The position numbers and the translations under genes were made by a program. Below, in pieces: positions 10,226 to 21,598 of a DNA stretch of 33,849 nucleotides. A model generated the notes under the pieces. It did no database searches and was not told the origin of the DNA. It saw only the letters and a list, made by a program, of their open reading frames with translations. The stretch spans positions 1 to 33,849 of the forward strand of contig JAUCBJ010003606.1 of NCBI GenBank assembly GCA_032718475.1, written 5' to 3'. Every line of letters starts with the position of its first letter. Position 1 is the stretch's first letter. This DNA is from Nemertoderma westbladi. Its lineage: Eukaryota > Xenacoelomorpha > Nemertodermatida > Nemertodermatidae.

Positions 10226-11720
10226 CTGTAAAATAGTTATATACACATGTACAATATATATATATTGTTTTAATTAAAGATACACCCATACACCGAACAT
10301 ATTAAAAAAAAAAAATAAATAAGAACACTCAATAAAATTCGTTAAATGTTAATCGTTAAATGTTGGATAATATCGAAGGGGTTGGACAGCGACAATATTC
10401 CAAGGTAACGGGATTGAATCTACAAACCAGCAGCTGTAAGATAGAGAGTATAATAGCAGAAAGGCTGTTGTGTAACACACAGATTGTGATGGAAGCCGTT
10501 TACTGTCACGGTGAAGGTGGCCCAGATGGCTACACTGCGATAAAGTTATCTTGTCTGTTGGCGTGGAATTTGAGGGTGAACAGGCACTTCTACCCCGGTC
10601 AACCCCCCCCCCCCCCCCCCCCCCGGTCACTCCCCACCCCCAGGGTGCTAACTACTGTAGCAAAGCATCTTCCCTTTGCCTGGAAAATTTGGCCCGGAAA
10701 GACGATGTTTTGGCCTGATTTTTGAATGTCCAGGCATCATAGTAATAGCAGACATCCTAGCGGGCCTCCGTGTAGACTTTGGAACAGACAAATAGACAGG
10801 CGGACAAGTTTAATGGACGCCCCGATTTACAAAATTTCGGACAGTAATTTTGATAATTTGCCCGGAAATACAGGCATTTCGGCCTTATTTTTGGATTTCA
10901 ATTATTTTCCGTCAATTACGAAATATAGTTTCGTTTATTGTATTGGTTACGAAACAATGACACTGAAACCTGCTTCTTACTCGAAATTACGAAACCAATG
11001 GAGACGCAAGCCGTGAACAAGAAGAGCGGGGGTTTGGGGGCGGTATAGTGGCCGTGAGGGGAACAATTGACCGGGGGGAACAGACCCAGTTGGGAGGCGC
11101 CTAATATCCTGTAATGGTTTAATATTCTGTAACCGGAATTATTGAGCAATAATAATTAGTATGAGTAATATTCTATTTTCTATACATTATTTGCGATACG
11201 TCAATTCTGCCTTAATTAAACAAGGTGGGTGGTAGGAGTGATTGATTATAAAATAAAAAGTAAAAATGTTTTTAGTAAATGTATTATTACCCTAGTTTTC
11301 AGAAAAGTAAAGATAAAGTGATTGGTGAAAGTGTGAAACACGAAACACCGGAGACAACCTGGGGGCAACCCGAAGACTCCTCTCTCTTGGCTGTTACCTA
11401 TACGCCAGGGAGGACCACGTACAAACTCACGAAGGTAAACACTCCATAACTATCCCCCATTTCTTTACTCCCTCCCCTAACATAAGCAGTAGTGGTTCCC
11501 ATTGTACCGTAGGGTTTTCGTAATGTCTAAACTCTAAAGTGCTTACGGACACAACACAGTGCGAAATTTCATTTGAACCTTACTCATCCCAACACTATTG
11601 TGATAGCAGTTCAGGTGCTTTATCCACGCGAACACTGCGATAACGTTTCAGAAGTTAAATCAAAAGAATTAGTATCAAAATTATTGTAATTGGATATAAC
11701 ATACAGTAGGAATGACTCAC
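10226..11720. other. Intron: poly-C tract, duplicated segment and SINE remnant
   Basis: It holds a C tract at about 10603-10624. Two related segments follow at about 10684-10730 and 10853-10905, both reading 'TTTG(G)CCCGGAAA..C...' then 'TTTCGGCC' or 'TTTTGGCC', which suggests an old tandem duplication. Positions 11340-11430 resemble the 3' part of the SINE at 23934-24174, including 'CAACCCGAAGACTCCTCTC'. No exon is seen. Confidence 0.5.
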
Positions 11721-11989
11721 CATGATACATGGCCTACTAGGACAAAGATTAGGAAGGTCGGATGGGGTTAAAGCTGTTCCTTCTATAGGGTTGTTAGCTA
11801 CACGCCACCCATCGCTATTGGTTTCAACCCTCACAAAATCTGCATCCATATTGTCTCTGTTCTGGAATTCAAATGCCACCTTAAACTTATCTGCGTTGTA
11901 CGTAGTTCGTGTCGTCTGTGGTTCGCGAAGTTCTAGAATCGTCTCTATGGTAAATTCATTATCTTCTGCAGTGAAATCCACATCCACAT
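11721..11989 (-). CDS. Main gene long exon 'VDVDFTAEDNEFTIETILEL'
   Basis: Acceptor TTTTTCTACAG, strong donor ATG|GTGAGT. The exon is 269 nt: two bases, then 89 codons ending in phase 0. It reads 'VDVDFTAEDNEFTIETILEL', 'TTYNADKFKVAFEFQNRDNM' and 'ALTPSDLPNLCPSRPCIM'. It joins upstream as Asp (G plus AT) after 'FYITNIALRT' and downstream to 'SSQMPLVT'. It is the segment after the 'ITN' turn plus a Cys-containing loop (two Cys near the end). The alternating beta pattern supports an extracellular fold. Confidence 0.82.
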
Positions 11990-12166
11990 CTGTAGAAAAA
12001 AAAATAAAAAACAAGAAATTCTACGGAAATTTACCAAATTATATTGTTATGCTATCTGAAACTAATTTGTATATTTTATGATATATTACCATAAACATGT
12101 AGCTTCAAAGATATAAATTCAAACTATCAATATGGATAACTTGCTCTTGGGAAAGAGTAACATTAA

Positions 12167-15126
12167 GGGGGGAGGACACCCCAGACTAATAAATATTTGC
12201 CATTCTAGAGTATATAAGCTGTCATTTTAGAACCATATGTCCGATTAATTTACTTTTTTCACCATATTGTTGCCAAAAGGTGTATAAATCTCGGAAAAAA
12301 ATTTTGAAACGAAAAAAAATATTTTTTTCATATTTTTTTCCATTTTTGCACTTTTTTTCACCCAAAATAATGCGAATTTTTATAAATGCATCTACTTTTT
12401 TGTTTTTCAATATTTTCAAAAAATTTTTTTTTTATTTTGATCAATATCGGGTGGACAATAATCTGAGCAGACAAAATTTTGATATTGTTAGTGGTTATCA
12501 ATTTATGTCATCATTAGTAATAATTACCAGATATTTTCAATATATTTCAAAATTTTGACACAAAAAATCGAAAAAAAAATTTTCTATATGTTTTTACAAA
12601 ATTTTGTCTGTTCAGATTTTACAGTTATGCAAGGGCTACAATATAGTGAAAACAGAATCAAAATCGGCTGAGCAGTTCAAAAGTAGATAGACAAAATGTG
12701 CAAAATTATTTCATTTTGAGAAAAATGCATTTGAAAGTGAAACATACTTAAATAGGGCCTACAGTATATTATATACTGTATAAGTTACAAAAAAATTATT
12801 CTGGTGTATATTTCATGTGTAATATTATTTACTATTAATTAGGACATGACGAATCTAACTGAACAAGTTTCAACAGTCTGTTATAAAGCAAATATATAGA
12901 TTTATGGGGACTTCGTAGTAACAAACTGAAATAAATTTCTAAAACCCTCCAGGTTTGTAAGCGGAATCGTTGTTTTCCGGGCGGAATTTCTTTGATTTGC
13001 GTTTGAGGAGGCTTCGTGAAGTTCTCTTGCGGTCTCTCACCTTGCACCCTGTCGCCATCTTCACCCCAGGCCCCAGGCCCAACTTCATATACAGTATCTG
13101 AGCTGCAGATGAACCCCTGTTGTGCACAAGTGCAGTATAATATGCATGGAATTCCAATGTTGTTCTTCCCTGGAACTTATCCTTCCCACATTTGTTCCAA
13201 AGTCGACCATGAATAGATTCGTTTTGGTTCTGTGTGAGACCAGGAAGGCAACGCTTCAATAGATTCCGATCTGTAAGTCTATTGTATACGGGCATAATGT
13301 GGGCATGCCACTCCGGCTTGATGAAGGATTTGTCCTTGTAGGTTGGGTCTTTCTGGATCGCTTTGCACCACCGCATTGGACAATCCTCATGTTTTCTTTC
13401 CCGCTGAGATTCTGGGTAATTCGTGTAATGAAATACAGTAGCTTTCACCTCGCGTATTATGGTGTCAATGAGGTTCTCCAGTTCGTCTGGGTCTATTGTT
13501 CGGTAGTCTACAGAAGAGACATGGTGAACAACAGTGTTCCGGTAATAACTGGCTAGTTGTCTGATCCGTGGCTGAGAGAGCCCATTGACACCACCGATCC
13601 TTTTTTTCTTTACGGACTGATTCAAGGCCATTGGTTACTCGTTTAGCGATATGGTTAATACACTCATATTTCTTTACTGGGTGCTCGATGCCATATGGAG
13701 GGTTCTCTCGGAGCTCTTTGAAAACAGAACTGTCTCCATCGCTTAGCAGCTCTGTATATCGCAACCTGTTCCTTTCAATGGATCTTGCCCAAAGTTGCTT
13801 CGCAGCAAAAGTTTCCATGGCATTGCTACTGCCACGGAAATTTATGTCACAATTATGTTGCGGTACGTGTATAGTACAAAGTTTAGAATAATGGCGGCAA
13901 ATATAACATGATTTGCTGACAACAAAAATATCTAGAACTGCGCCGGTATCAGCAGACATCACATAGGCCACACAGTAAAGGGACATATGCCCACGTTTCT
14001 GCCAAGTGGCATCAAAAGTAACAGATACATTATATATTGACTCACTATTACCAGAGATAGGGTTACCTGTATCTGCCCCATGCTTATTACGCAGCTTCTG
14101 AGCTTCATTGTAACAATTACCAATCGCCAGGTTTCTAACAGCATCAGTAATTCGCCTAAGAGTAACTCTCCAGCGACTATGATTGACAGGATTTGGCATT
14201 TCCATCGCCTCCGAAAATCTTCGAGCAGTGTCATGTGTTCCCCCAATCATAAGAAACGCTAATATAGTACGAGTGTTTATACGGCGCTTTGACTCATTAG
14301 GATGATTGCTTATATCATTGACTACATTTTCGAATTTGTAAATATATTCACATGTCTCACATTCAAGAAATATATTGAAATAATATCCGTTTTGGAGATT
14401 TGGAGTAAACTTCAGAACACCGCCGCAGTGATGTCGATGAATGTCGGACATACAATCCTTCATGGTTGAATATTCGACAAACTGGAATCCTTCACTTCCA
14501 ATCAGAGGACCCGTAAATGCATCCCCAATCACTCCAAGACGATCAGTCGTGTGGGAACTCTGATTCGCTTTGGGAATCAGATCTGACTCCTCAACTGGTA
14601 GATTAACAACGATTTCCTGTTTTCTAGTCCCTGCAAAAGTCCCCTTCCGCCCACCCAGTTTTGGCATTCTTGTTGACAATATTACGCTATTTATATTGCA
14701 AAAATATATACGAATAAAGGTAGAAGTGGATAGGTTACATTACAGTTTACCGTGTAGGTAACCGTTTACATGAATTACAGCAGTACGAGTTAATCAAACG
14801 GGTTTAACTAGGCCTACTATAAATATACACTGTAAACCTATACATATTAATTTCAAATTTCCCTCCAAAATGTTAAATTGATTGGAGATCGCAATACTGT
14901 ATTTCTTTGAGTGCAGCATTGAATTTATTTGTCCAAAACGGAAAAAATGTCGATTTTTTGATAATTTTCGTAACTGACAGCACATTTTTGAACTTCTGTA
15001 ATTCAAAAACTAGAAGAGATATTAAAATACCGATTTCAAATTTGAAATCGCCGTTAATTTCTGTACAAAAAAACGCAATAATGTTATTTTTGATAAAAAA
15101 AATATATTTGGGGTGTCCCTCCCCCC
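12167..15126 (-). mobile_element. DNA transposon with TTAA target duplication and Mutator/Kolobok-like transposase
   Basis: The left end GGGGGGAGGACACCCC (12167-12182) and the reverse complement of the right end GGGGGGAGGGACACCCC (15110-15126) are terminal inverted repeats differing by one base. TTAA directly flanks both ends (12163-12166 and 15127-15130), a target-site duplication. The 2960-bp element carries one transposase gene on the minus strand and AT-rich subterminal DNA. TTAA duplication is typical of Kolobok and piggyBac elements. The transposase is not piggyBac-like, so Kolobok is the best fit. It lies in the intron between exons 15370-15548 and 11721-11989. Confidence 0.88.
12939..14667 (-). 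pseudogene. Mutator/Kolobok-like DDE transposase with one homopolymer frameshift
   Basis: About 575 codons from the ATG at 14667 ('MPKLGGRKGTFAG') to a stop at 12939. The first frame includes a Cys pair 'LECETCEYIYKF', the first catalytic Asp in 'VSVTFDATWQKRGHMSLYCV' and a second acidic motif in 'LLSDGDSSVFKELRENPPYG'. It also includes 'EHPVKKYECINHIAKRVTNG'. The frame then shifts at an A7 run (13601-13607 on plus) into 'RIGGVNGLSQPRIRQLA' and the catalytic-Glu region 'NQNESIHGRLWNKCGK'. The 'D.TWQKRGH.SL' and 'NES..G.LWNKC' signatures belong to the Mutator-like transposase domain family (DDE type). A one-base run-length change separates the two frames, so this could be a recent mutation or an assembly error. 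The basic C-terminus 'KRTSRSLLKRKSKK' may bind DNA or direct nuclear import. Confidence 0.88.
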
Positions 15127-15369
15127 TTAATGGTACCACACGAAAGATTTTAGCAGTTACCTAGACTACAATGGCTATCATTAATGGATAATACACAAGG
15201 ACGTGTTAGTCAACCAGCAGAAACCAGTTGTACCAATAAATTGAACAGCTGGTTTGCATAAGCGTAAGCACAAAACACCTAAATTGTGTCTTTCGTAGAG
15301 CCAACAATACGGCATTTTTTAATTAATCACTAATAAATAAACTTAATTAATTAAACATTCCGTACTAAC

Positions 15370-15548
15370 CAGTTCTCAGGGCGATGTTAGTGATATAAAA
15401 GGGACCCACTTCCACGACCTTCTCATCGCCTAAACCAGTTAACCATTTCTTCTATAGGCGGGTTGAATGTGAGCGGAGGTGCGCAGGGTAAGTTGAGTCC
15501 GTTGTTAGTGAAACGAATTCCAGCCAGTCGGAAATCACTCCATTTCAT
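15370..15548 (-). CDS. Main gene exon with an internal frameshift
   Basis: Acceptor CCTTAGTTCAG, donor CTG|GTTAGT, 179 nt. The first frame reads 'MKWSDFRLAGIRFTNNGL', 'NLPCAPPLTFNPPIEEMVNW' and meets TGA near 15427. The next frame over reads 'GDEKVVEVGPFYITNIALRT' and ends in the phase required by exon 11721-11989. The first half fits exon 15729-15974 (phase 0) and the second half matches 'DNIYITNVG' of exon 4422-4650. One surplus base in the TTT of TGGTTTAGG (about 15431-15436) explains the break. Assembly error, polymorphism or a true lesion are all possible. Confidence 0.7.
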
Positions 15549-15728
15549 CTGAACTAAGGCCTATTTAAATTAAAAAAATTTATGCAAATTTATATAATAA
15601 AAACTAATTAATTTTAGGGAGAAAAAAATTTCGTGAGTTTTTTATACTAAATGCATGCCATAAATGGTTAGCTAGGGCCTGATACTGGTGAAAAATGTTC
15701 CCCCCCGAAAGCAAATTGAGGTACAAAC

Positions 15729-15974
15729 CTTTATCCTGTATGTGCCTTCAGGTACATTTAATTTAGCATGTATGGCTATAGCTGAGCCAGATAGGGATGG
15801 ACCGGGTTTGAATATAGTTCCATCGGTGTATGGGAAGGTAGCTGATATAACATGTAGAGTCTCGCTCCCAACTGTTGGTGTTCCAGACCCTAATTCCAAC
15901 TCGTCAATAGCGAAGGCCTTCTTGTCGTCCCTAGGCACTGATCTAAGTGGGCTGCTATCCGCGCGACCCATAAG
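15729..15974 (-). CDS. Main gene exon 'KAFAIDELELGSG...LNVPEGTYRIK'
   Basis: Acceptor TTAATTTCTAG, donor AAG|GTTTGT, 82 codons, phase 0 to 0. It reads 'LMGRADSSPLRSVPRDDKK', 'AFAIDELELGSGTPTVGSE' and 'SGSAIAIHAKLNVPEGTYRI'. The end 'GSAI.IHA.LNVPEGTYRIK' parallels 'GSTYMIYFDAFLPPGMIKDYK', even to the Lys at the splice border, and places this exon as a repeat core followed by a 'LPC' exon. The donor (GTTTGT) is weak but sits at the same domain position as in exon 3483-3608. Confidence 0.78.
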
Positions 15975-16924
15975 CTAGAAATTAAAAAACAATAAGAGCT
16001 GCTGTTGCACCTGTTTTTTTTAAATTATAATAATTACTATATATATAATTATAATATAGTTTTTATAATTAGGAGCCCCGCTCGACAGCGGGATACTTAC
16101 TGTAAATGTAAGCGGATTCAATTTCCTTCCACTACCCAGCGGAAAATGGGCGAAGTGGCATTTTACCAATTATAATTGGCAAGGTGACATTACCAATAAG
16201 TAATGTCACCTAACAAACCAATTTAGACGATACACATCGCTACACACAAGTTGAGAGGTCATAAACCATCTCAGAGGGACAAAGGGGCTAGCAAGGCTTG
16301 CACATGGGGATAGTGGCAGCAGGGAGTGGCGAGATAGACATTAATCGGATTAGCCAATGATGGGAAGGGAAAACAGGTGATTGGAATGCATCTACTGGCC
16401 AGGCCACTCAATACAGTAGCTGTGACTAATATGTGTTAATAATAATACATAACCGTTTACAATACATAACCGATAAACTTTTAGCAACTACTGTAAAGGT
16501 GCAACATACCGTACACACGGTACAACGTATGCAGCCTGATGACAGGCAGTCAGTGCTTAGGGCTGTAGCGCCCACCACAACTATGCAACTGCACTACCGG
16601 TACTCACAACGTTTCACTGTTTTAATTAGACCCCTAAATATTTTAATGTAAATTTCCCATTATTTACTGTAAATGCTGCTTGGTAGGTACCCTATACTTT
16701 TAAATTGTGAACTAATTTTTAAATTTAATTATATTTTAAACGCGATTTTAATTGAATATACCGCTGAAGACGCCCGCGAGGGTGAAATGGCCATACGGTA
16801 AATAATTAACTTCATTTTTTTATATATCCACATGGTGAAAGACCCCTTCCTTGCCTTTATTAATCCTGTAATTATGAATTACGCCACGTAAAACGTCGTT
16901 CCGGTTAATCCAAAACCTAAGTTT
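15975..16924. other. Intron with partial LTR-element copy
   Basis: Positions about 16248-16440 duplicate the 3' internal end plus LTR start of the element at 16925-20079 (compare 19600-19790), including the purine-rich 'CAGAGGGACAAAGGGGC'. It ends abruptly near 16440, so it is a truncated second copy in the same orientation. The rest is AT-rich with no gene seen. Confidence 0.75.
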
Positions 16925-17360
16925 AGCCAATGATGGGAAGGGAAAACAGGTGATTGGAATGCATCTACTGGCCAGGCCACTCAATACAGTAGCTGTGACT
17001 AATATGTGTTAATAATAATATATAACCGTTGTACTAGTGGGTTATGATTCAGTTGGTATCTATACAGTTGTGAGACCGGAACGGTTTTTAACCGTCGTCA
17101 TTACCGTGCAATTATATTCTGACTGTGCTATTATTATGTTCTGTGATTACAACAACTGACAGTAAAAACTCAGTTATTTCAACGGCCTTCAGCCTATTAT
17201 ATATATCCAGACCACAGCTTTAGCAGCCTACGGACGCGGCCTTCGGCCTATTATATATATCCAGACCACAACTTTAGCAGCCTACGGACGCGGCGACGCG
17301 TATAACACACACACACACCGGTCGGGATCCATACTGCCAACTCCGTTGGATCCCGTCACA
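16925..17360 (+). repeat. 5' LTR with internal 54-bp duplication
   Basis: It aligns along its length with 19701-20079. It is 57 bp longer, mostly because a 54-bp segment starting CGGCCTTC(A/G)GCC is present twice (17183-17236 and 17237-17290) but once in the 3' LTR, and its (AC)n run is longer. LTRs of one insertion start identical, so the difference marks either change after insertion or recombination with another copy. Confidence 0.85.
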
Positions 17361-17422
17361 GTTAAAAACCGCCAACAACTCAACAACCATTTAAGTAAAC
17401 TGTGACCACAAACAGCGCCAAC

Positions 17423-18279
17423 ATGAGCGAACACGAGACGCCCCAAGGGTCCAGAGGGAGAGACGAGCCCGCCGCAAACGCCGAGCGACAGAGACGAAAC
17501 GATTCAGGAAGCAGCGACGAGGCGGTACTGGCCCATCACATCGGATTCGCCAATGAGGAACATTTCCGCTACCTAGTCCGATTTGGGCAGGGGGAACTAG
17601 CAAGTGAGAGGGCGAGGGGGGTCGCCACAGAACTTTTCGAATTGTGGCGATCCGAGGTGATGGAGGCTAGTGTGGTGTATGTAGGGCCCTATCTAGTAGA
17701 TGTGAGGGGATTAAGTTAGTGGGATGGGCAGACCTGCACGACACCGAACCCGAGGTTAACCCCGAAGATTCGGTGTCGTCGATTAGTAGGAATGTTAGTA
17801 GACATGGGAAAATTAGTAGGACGAACAGGCGATGGGAGTCCGTCGCAACAGAAAAGTCTGCTACATCCTCCGCGAAAGCAAGAAGGGTGTTAGAGATAGA
17901 TCTGGCGTGTCAGCTAGACATTGCCACGCTGGATCAAAAGGAACTAGAGAGACAGCTGGATGAGGGGACCGCGTTACTAGAAAGGGAAAGGGAACTAGCG
18001 AGAGAGTATAAAGAGAGGGCCGAGAGGGTGGCCAGAAACTATAGAGAGGGTGAGGAGAGGGATATGAGTGAGTGTAAAGGAGCGGGAGGAGAGACAGGTG
18101 GACGAGCGCAAAGAGCGGGAGGCAAGGAAAGCTGAGAGGATTGCGAGAGAGGCAGAATTAGCTGATCAGAGTATTAGAGAGGACAGAGAAAGAGAGAGGG
18201 CGGGTAAACGTATGCGGGATGATATGCATACCCGGTTGAGGGGGTTAATGCAATATCAGGCAAAGCAGAAATGCTGATT
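17423..18279 (+). pseudogene. Gag-like coiled-coil protein of the LTR element (frameshifted)
   Basis: The first frame starts at 'MSEHETPQGSRGRDEPAANA' and ends with a stop at 17719. A second frame covers 'ARRVLEIDLACQLDIATLDQ' and the charged helix 'ALLERERELAREYKERAERV'. A third continues the helix with 'EREARKAERIAREAELADQ' to a stop near 18277. The long Glu/Arg heptad-like stretch indicates a coiled coil of about 120 residues. No capsid motif or zinc knuckle is visible. At least two frame changes are needed to read it through. The gag role is inferred from its position after the 5' LTR. Confidence 0.55.
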
Positions 18280-18539
18280 AGAACAGGCAAAAAAAGGGTT
18301 TATCAGAGAGTGAGGCTGGTTCGGAAAGTATTTATGAGGAACCGGAGGTGATGGAAATCTTTGTTAATACCCCACTTACAGGTACCGGACGACAGACCCA
18401 GAACTGGTGTGACCGGACGGGGCGGGTGGTGGGGGGGGGGGGGGGGATAATGACAATACGTTTGATGAAAACGTTAATATTAATAGTAACCGTAGTAAAT
18501 AATCCTAATACTAACGAAAACTTTTCTTGCAGGAAATAA

Positions 18540-19336
18540 TATTTTGGTTAATAATAATATTGATACTGGTATAACAAGTAATTTAAATAATAATATAGCA
18601 AATAATAATGGTGAAGAAAATAATCTAAATAATAATCTAATTATTGGTGCACAAAATGACCAAAATACGCTAAATAATAATACTGCAAATAATCCCGGTG
18701 AAATTAATCAAAATAATCTAATCTAAATGGTAATATAATAAATCAACAGGGTGAGGCTAGTGGAGGCATAATTAATACAAACGTAGGGGAAACAGGCAAT
18801 ATGCCTAGAGGGGGCCTACAAGGCTACGCAGTTGCGCAGGGAGGAATGCAGGTGAATAAACCCAGGGAGAATAGAACTAACGTGTCGACTGGGGGAGAAC
18901 ATGGGCATGGGGGCGAAGTGGGAAGTGATGGGTGGGGGGGGAGGGGGGGGGGGGTTACGGGCATCCCACCGCAACCAATTAATGACGAGAAGGGGGGGGG
19001 GCAGAAAATGCTCCACAGATGTCAACGGGAAATGCGCTCGGTGATTAAACTGAACCGGGGCTCCCGACGATGGAGGATAAAAGGAGGACTGCGAATATCC
19101 GCGAGGCCGTCCAACCGGGCAGAGGGAGGGATGTTGGTGCCATAAGCAGCCAAACGAGAAAACATCGAGCCCACTCGGAAGATGGAAGAAGGACAGTAGA
19201 GTTCATCCAGGAGGTTGATACGAGATCTCATGAAGGAGGACATTATGCTGAAATCAGAAGAAGTGGGAGGGACGAGGAAGTGTTGGTATGGGCAACCAGA
19301 GAGGTCGAGAGAGGACGGACAGTGAACCGTCGATAG
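18540..19336 (+). pseudogene. Asn-rich and Gly-rich remainder of the LTR element interior
   Basis: Frame 18544-18726 is an Asn-rich tract ('NNNLIIGAQNDQNTLNNNTA'). Frame 18801-19145 continues as Gly-rich sequence ('STGGEHGHGGEVGSDGWGGR') around G homopolymers, then 'GSRRWRIKGGLRISARPSNR'. The composition suggests a low-complexity, disordered region. Frames are broken around G runs at about 18430, 18940 and 18995. No enzyme domain is recognised. Confidence 0.45.
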
Positions 19337-19700
19337 TTGAACTGGAGAGAGAAAGCCGGTGTGGTCGTACTCCTGGAGATTGCCATTGCCCCGGAGAAAC
19401 ACAACCTGGTGAAACATACCACACACCGGGAGAGGGGTACAGAATGTACCGATACGAGGAGGAAGACAGAGGAGGGGATCGGAGGGAATCTTCCTGTCGG
19501 AATGTAGCTGCCGATTGAGGATATGGTAGTCGTGGGGAGGAGTTCTCGGAATATTCGAAAAGATTAAACTTCGATCTGGAAGGACACAGGCAGACTGCAC
19601 GGAGAGGTCATAAACCATCTCAGAGGGACAAAGGGGCTAGCAAGGCTAGCATGTGGGGATAGTGGCAACAGGGAGTGGTGAGATAGACATTAATCGGATA

Positions 19701-20079
19701 TGCCAATGATGGGAAGGGAAAACAGGTGATTGGAATGCATCTACTGGCCAGGCCACTCAATACAGTAGCTGTGACTAATATGTGTTAATAATAATATATA
19801 ACCGTTGTGCTTATGGGTTATGATTCAGTTGTTATCTATACAGTTGTGAGACCAGAACGGTTTTTAACCGTCGTCGTCATTACCGTGCAATTATATTCTG
19901 ACTGTGCTATTATTATGCCTTGTGATTACAACAACTGACAGTAAAAACTCAGTTATTTCAACGGCCTTCGGCCTATTATATATATCCAGACCACAGCTTT
20001 AGCAGCCTACAGATGCGGCGACGCGTATAACACACACCGGTTGGGATCCATACTGCCAACTCCGTTGGATCCCGTCACA
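19701..20079 (+). repeat. 3' LTR
   Basis: Begins TGCCAATGATGGG, ends GGATCCCGTCACA, and matches the 5' LTR along its whole length apart from the single copy of the 54-bp segment and a shorter (AC)n run. It is followed by unique sequence beginning GTAAAAATCGC and then a (GACT)n/(CTCA)n microsatellite at about 20102-20133. Confidence 0.85.
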
Positions 20080-21385
20080 GTAAAAATCGCAGGTCATATA
20101 ACACTGACTGACTGACTCACTCACTCACTCACTGATCAAAATTTTGCATGCACAATGCTTTGGTGGTTCATAATCGCGTTACAAAATTTCAGATCGATTC
20201 TACGTGTGGTATGTGATATATTTCGTTTTAACATTATTTTGTCGCGAAATTATATGTATTTAGACATTCATTGACAGCTGTGGCAAAGGAATACATAGAC
20301 TACATAGACGTTGGCTTTAGGGGTATTATTGGGCGGGCCTGACCAGCCCAATGAGAGCCAGCAAGCTGGCTATAAGAAGACCACCCACCCATGACAAACG
20401 TAGTGTAGTTGGTTCCCTCTAGATTAATTGAACAGCTTTGCTTACAGTCTGTGAGAGTATTACCAGCCCCTAAATTATGAATAAATCATAAGAACGGGGC
20501 GATGGATGGTTCAATGGTATTTAAAATAGAGTTTTGAAGCAGCAATAATTATATTTTATTTACAATAAGGTAGAACAAACAGCGAAACAAAAACGGATAT
20601 AAAATAAGTGACTACTGTATAAAATACCAATATGCGGTTATATTTATAGGCGGCACGGGCAATACGGAATACCTAACATACTACAATCAAAGAGATTCAG
20701 GTCAGGGCCGGATTAAGTGGCGTGCAATGGGTTCAGGTGCACCCGTGCCGATAACAGGTAATTCACTGGCGACTTCAGGTGACAACAGATTAAACAACCA
20801 ATGACAGCAAAGCTATCAGTGCCTCTGAGAATGACAAATTAATCACACCACCAATAAATGTAAGGTAAGGCTACAGTGTACAGTAGGCAGGGGCCTATAG
20901 TAAGCCTGTTCAATTCAATTAAGCTATCCCCAGTTACAAGCTGAGCAGGGATATTCCAAGGCCGGAGGGGATGACGACTAAATGTTGATTGGCAATATAG
21001 CGCGGTCGTAGAGTGATGAGGGCAATAATGGAGTACGGCCATACGGTAGCGACAACTGGGAAGATATATTCAGCTGACGAGGTAATACATTTAGAATGAA
21101 CCTAAATTTATTATTTGGCTCTATTCGTTGTTATTTATCTGGTTGTGCATCATGGGCATTTTTCATAAATATTCGGTAATCTTATATCTTGTAAACGTGC
21201 TTGGGAATGAAATTATTTTATTCGTATTATATTTTTGTTAGTGGTATAGCTAATAGAAACTCATTTTTTATTATGTGGGACGAGCCACAAAGTCAGCTAG
21301 CCTCACGCCTTACAGTTTGACAATTGTTTAGTTTACTTACTGCTGAATGACATAGTTCATTTGTAATAGTCTTGGCTAGGATTCC
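20080..21385. other. Intronic non-coding stretch with microsatellite
   Basis: A (CTGA)n(CTCA)n run at 20102-20133 precedes 'GATCAAAATTTTGCATGC', an arrangement like the small DNA-element family described below. At 21281-21320 there is a further partial 5' end of that family ('TGTGGGACGAGCCACAAAG'). No open frame of interest is seen. Confidence 0.4.
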
Positions 21386-21598
21386 TCCTCACCCGGGCGC
21401 GTATTCCCAATCCTTGCACTACTAGGAATACCTCTTGCATTAACACATAGGATTGGTTAACTAACTGTTATTTGATTGGACGTTGAAATCATGTAAGGAA
21501 TGGAAAGACAGGTCGAACTAGTGTAATGGGTTTATACTCAGTTGGCTGGTAGAAAGTTTTCCAAACGCTGTAAGGAATGGAGAAATTGGGTGAAATCA
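21386..21598 (+). repeat. Left arm of a 200-bp inverted repeat pair
   Basis: Contains 'ATTCCCAATCCTTGCACTAC', 'TTTGATTGGACGTTGAAA', 'ACTCAGTTGGC' and 'CCAAACGCTGTAAGGAATGG'. The same motifs occur in reverse-complement order at about 24365-24580. It directly abuts the left end of a small DNA element at 21599. Confidence 0.75.

Larger units (their letters stand above)
16925..20079 (+). mobile_element. Non-autonomous LTR retrotransposon
   Basis: Two direct repeats flank a 2.3-kb interior: 5' LTR 16925-17360 and 3' LTR 19701-20079. The 3' LTR starts TGCCAATGATGGG and ends CCCGTCACA (TG...CA); the 5' LTR starts AG in place of TG. A purine-rich tract before the 3' LTR sets the plus orientation. 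The interior has gag-like coiled-coil and Asn-rich frames but no protease, RT, RNase H or integrase motif, so it would need enzymes in trans. No clear target-site duplication is seen. It lies in the intron between exons 25033-25956 and 15729-15974. Confidence 0.82.

Noticed and set aside
12222-12558. Lys/Phe-rich open frames
   Set aside because: Low-complexity A/T runs in the subterminal region of the TTAA transposon.
19022-19618. 198-codon minus-strand frame inside the LTR element
   Set aside because: It lies antisense to the element, shows no domain, and is likely chance openness of purine-rich sequence.
20700-20745. hAT-like terminal motif CAGGGCCGGATTAAG
   Set aside because: No inverted partner or 8-bp duplication was found nearby.
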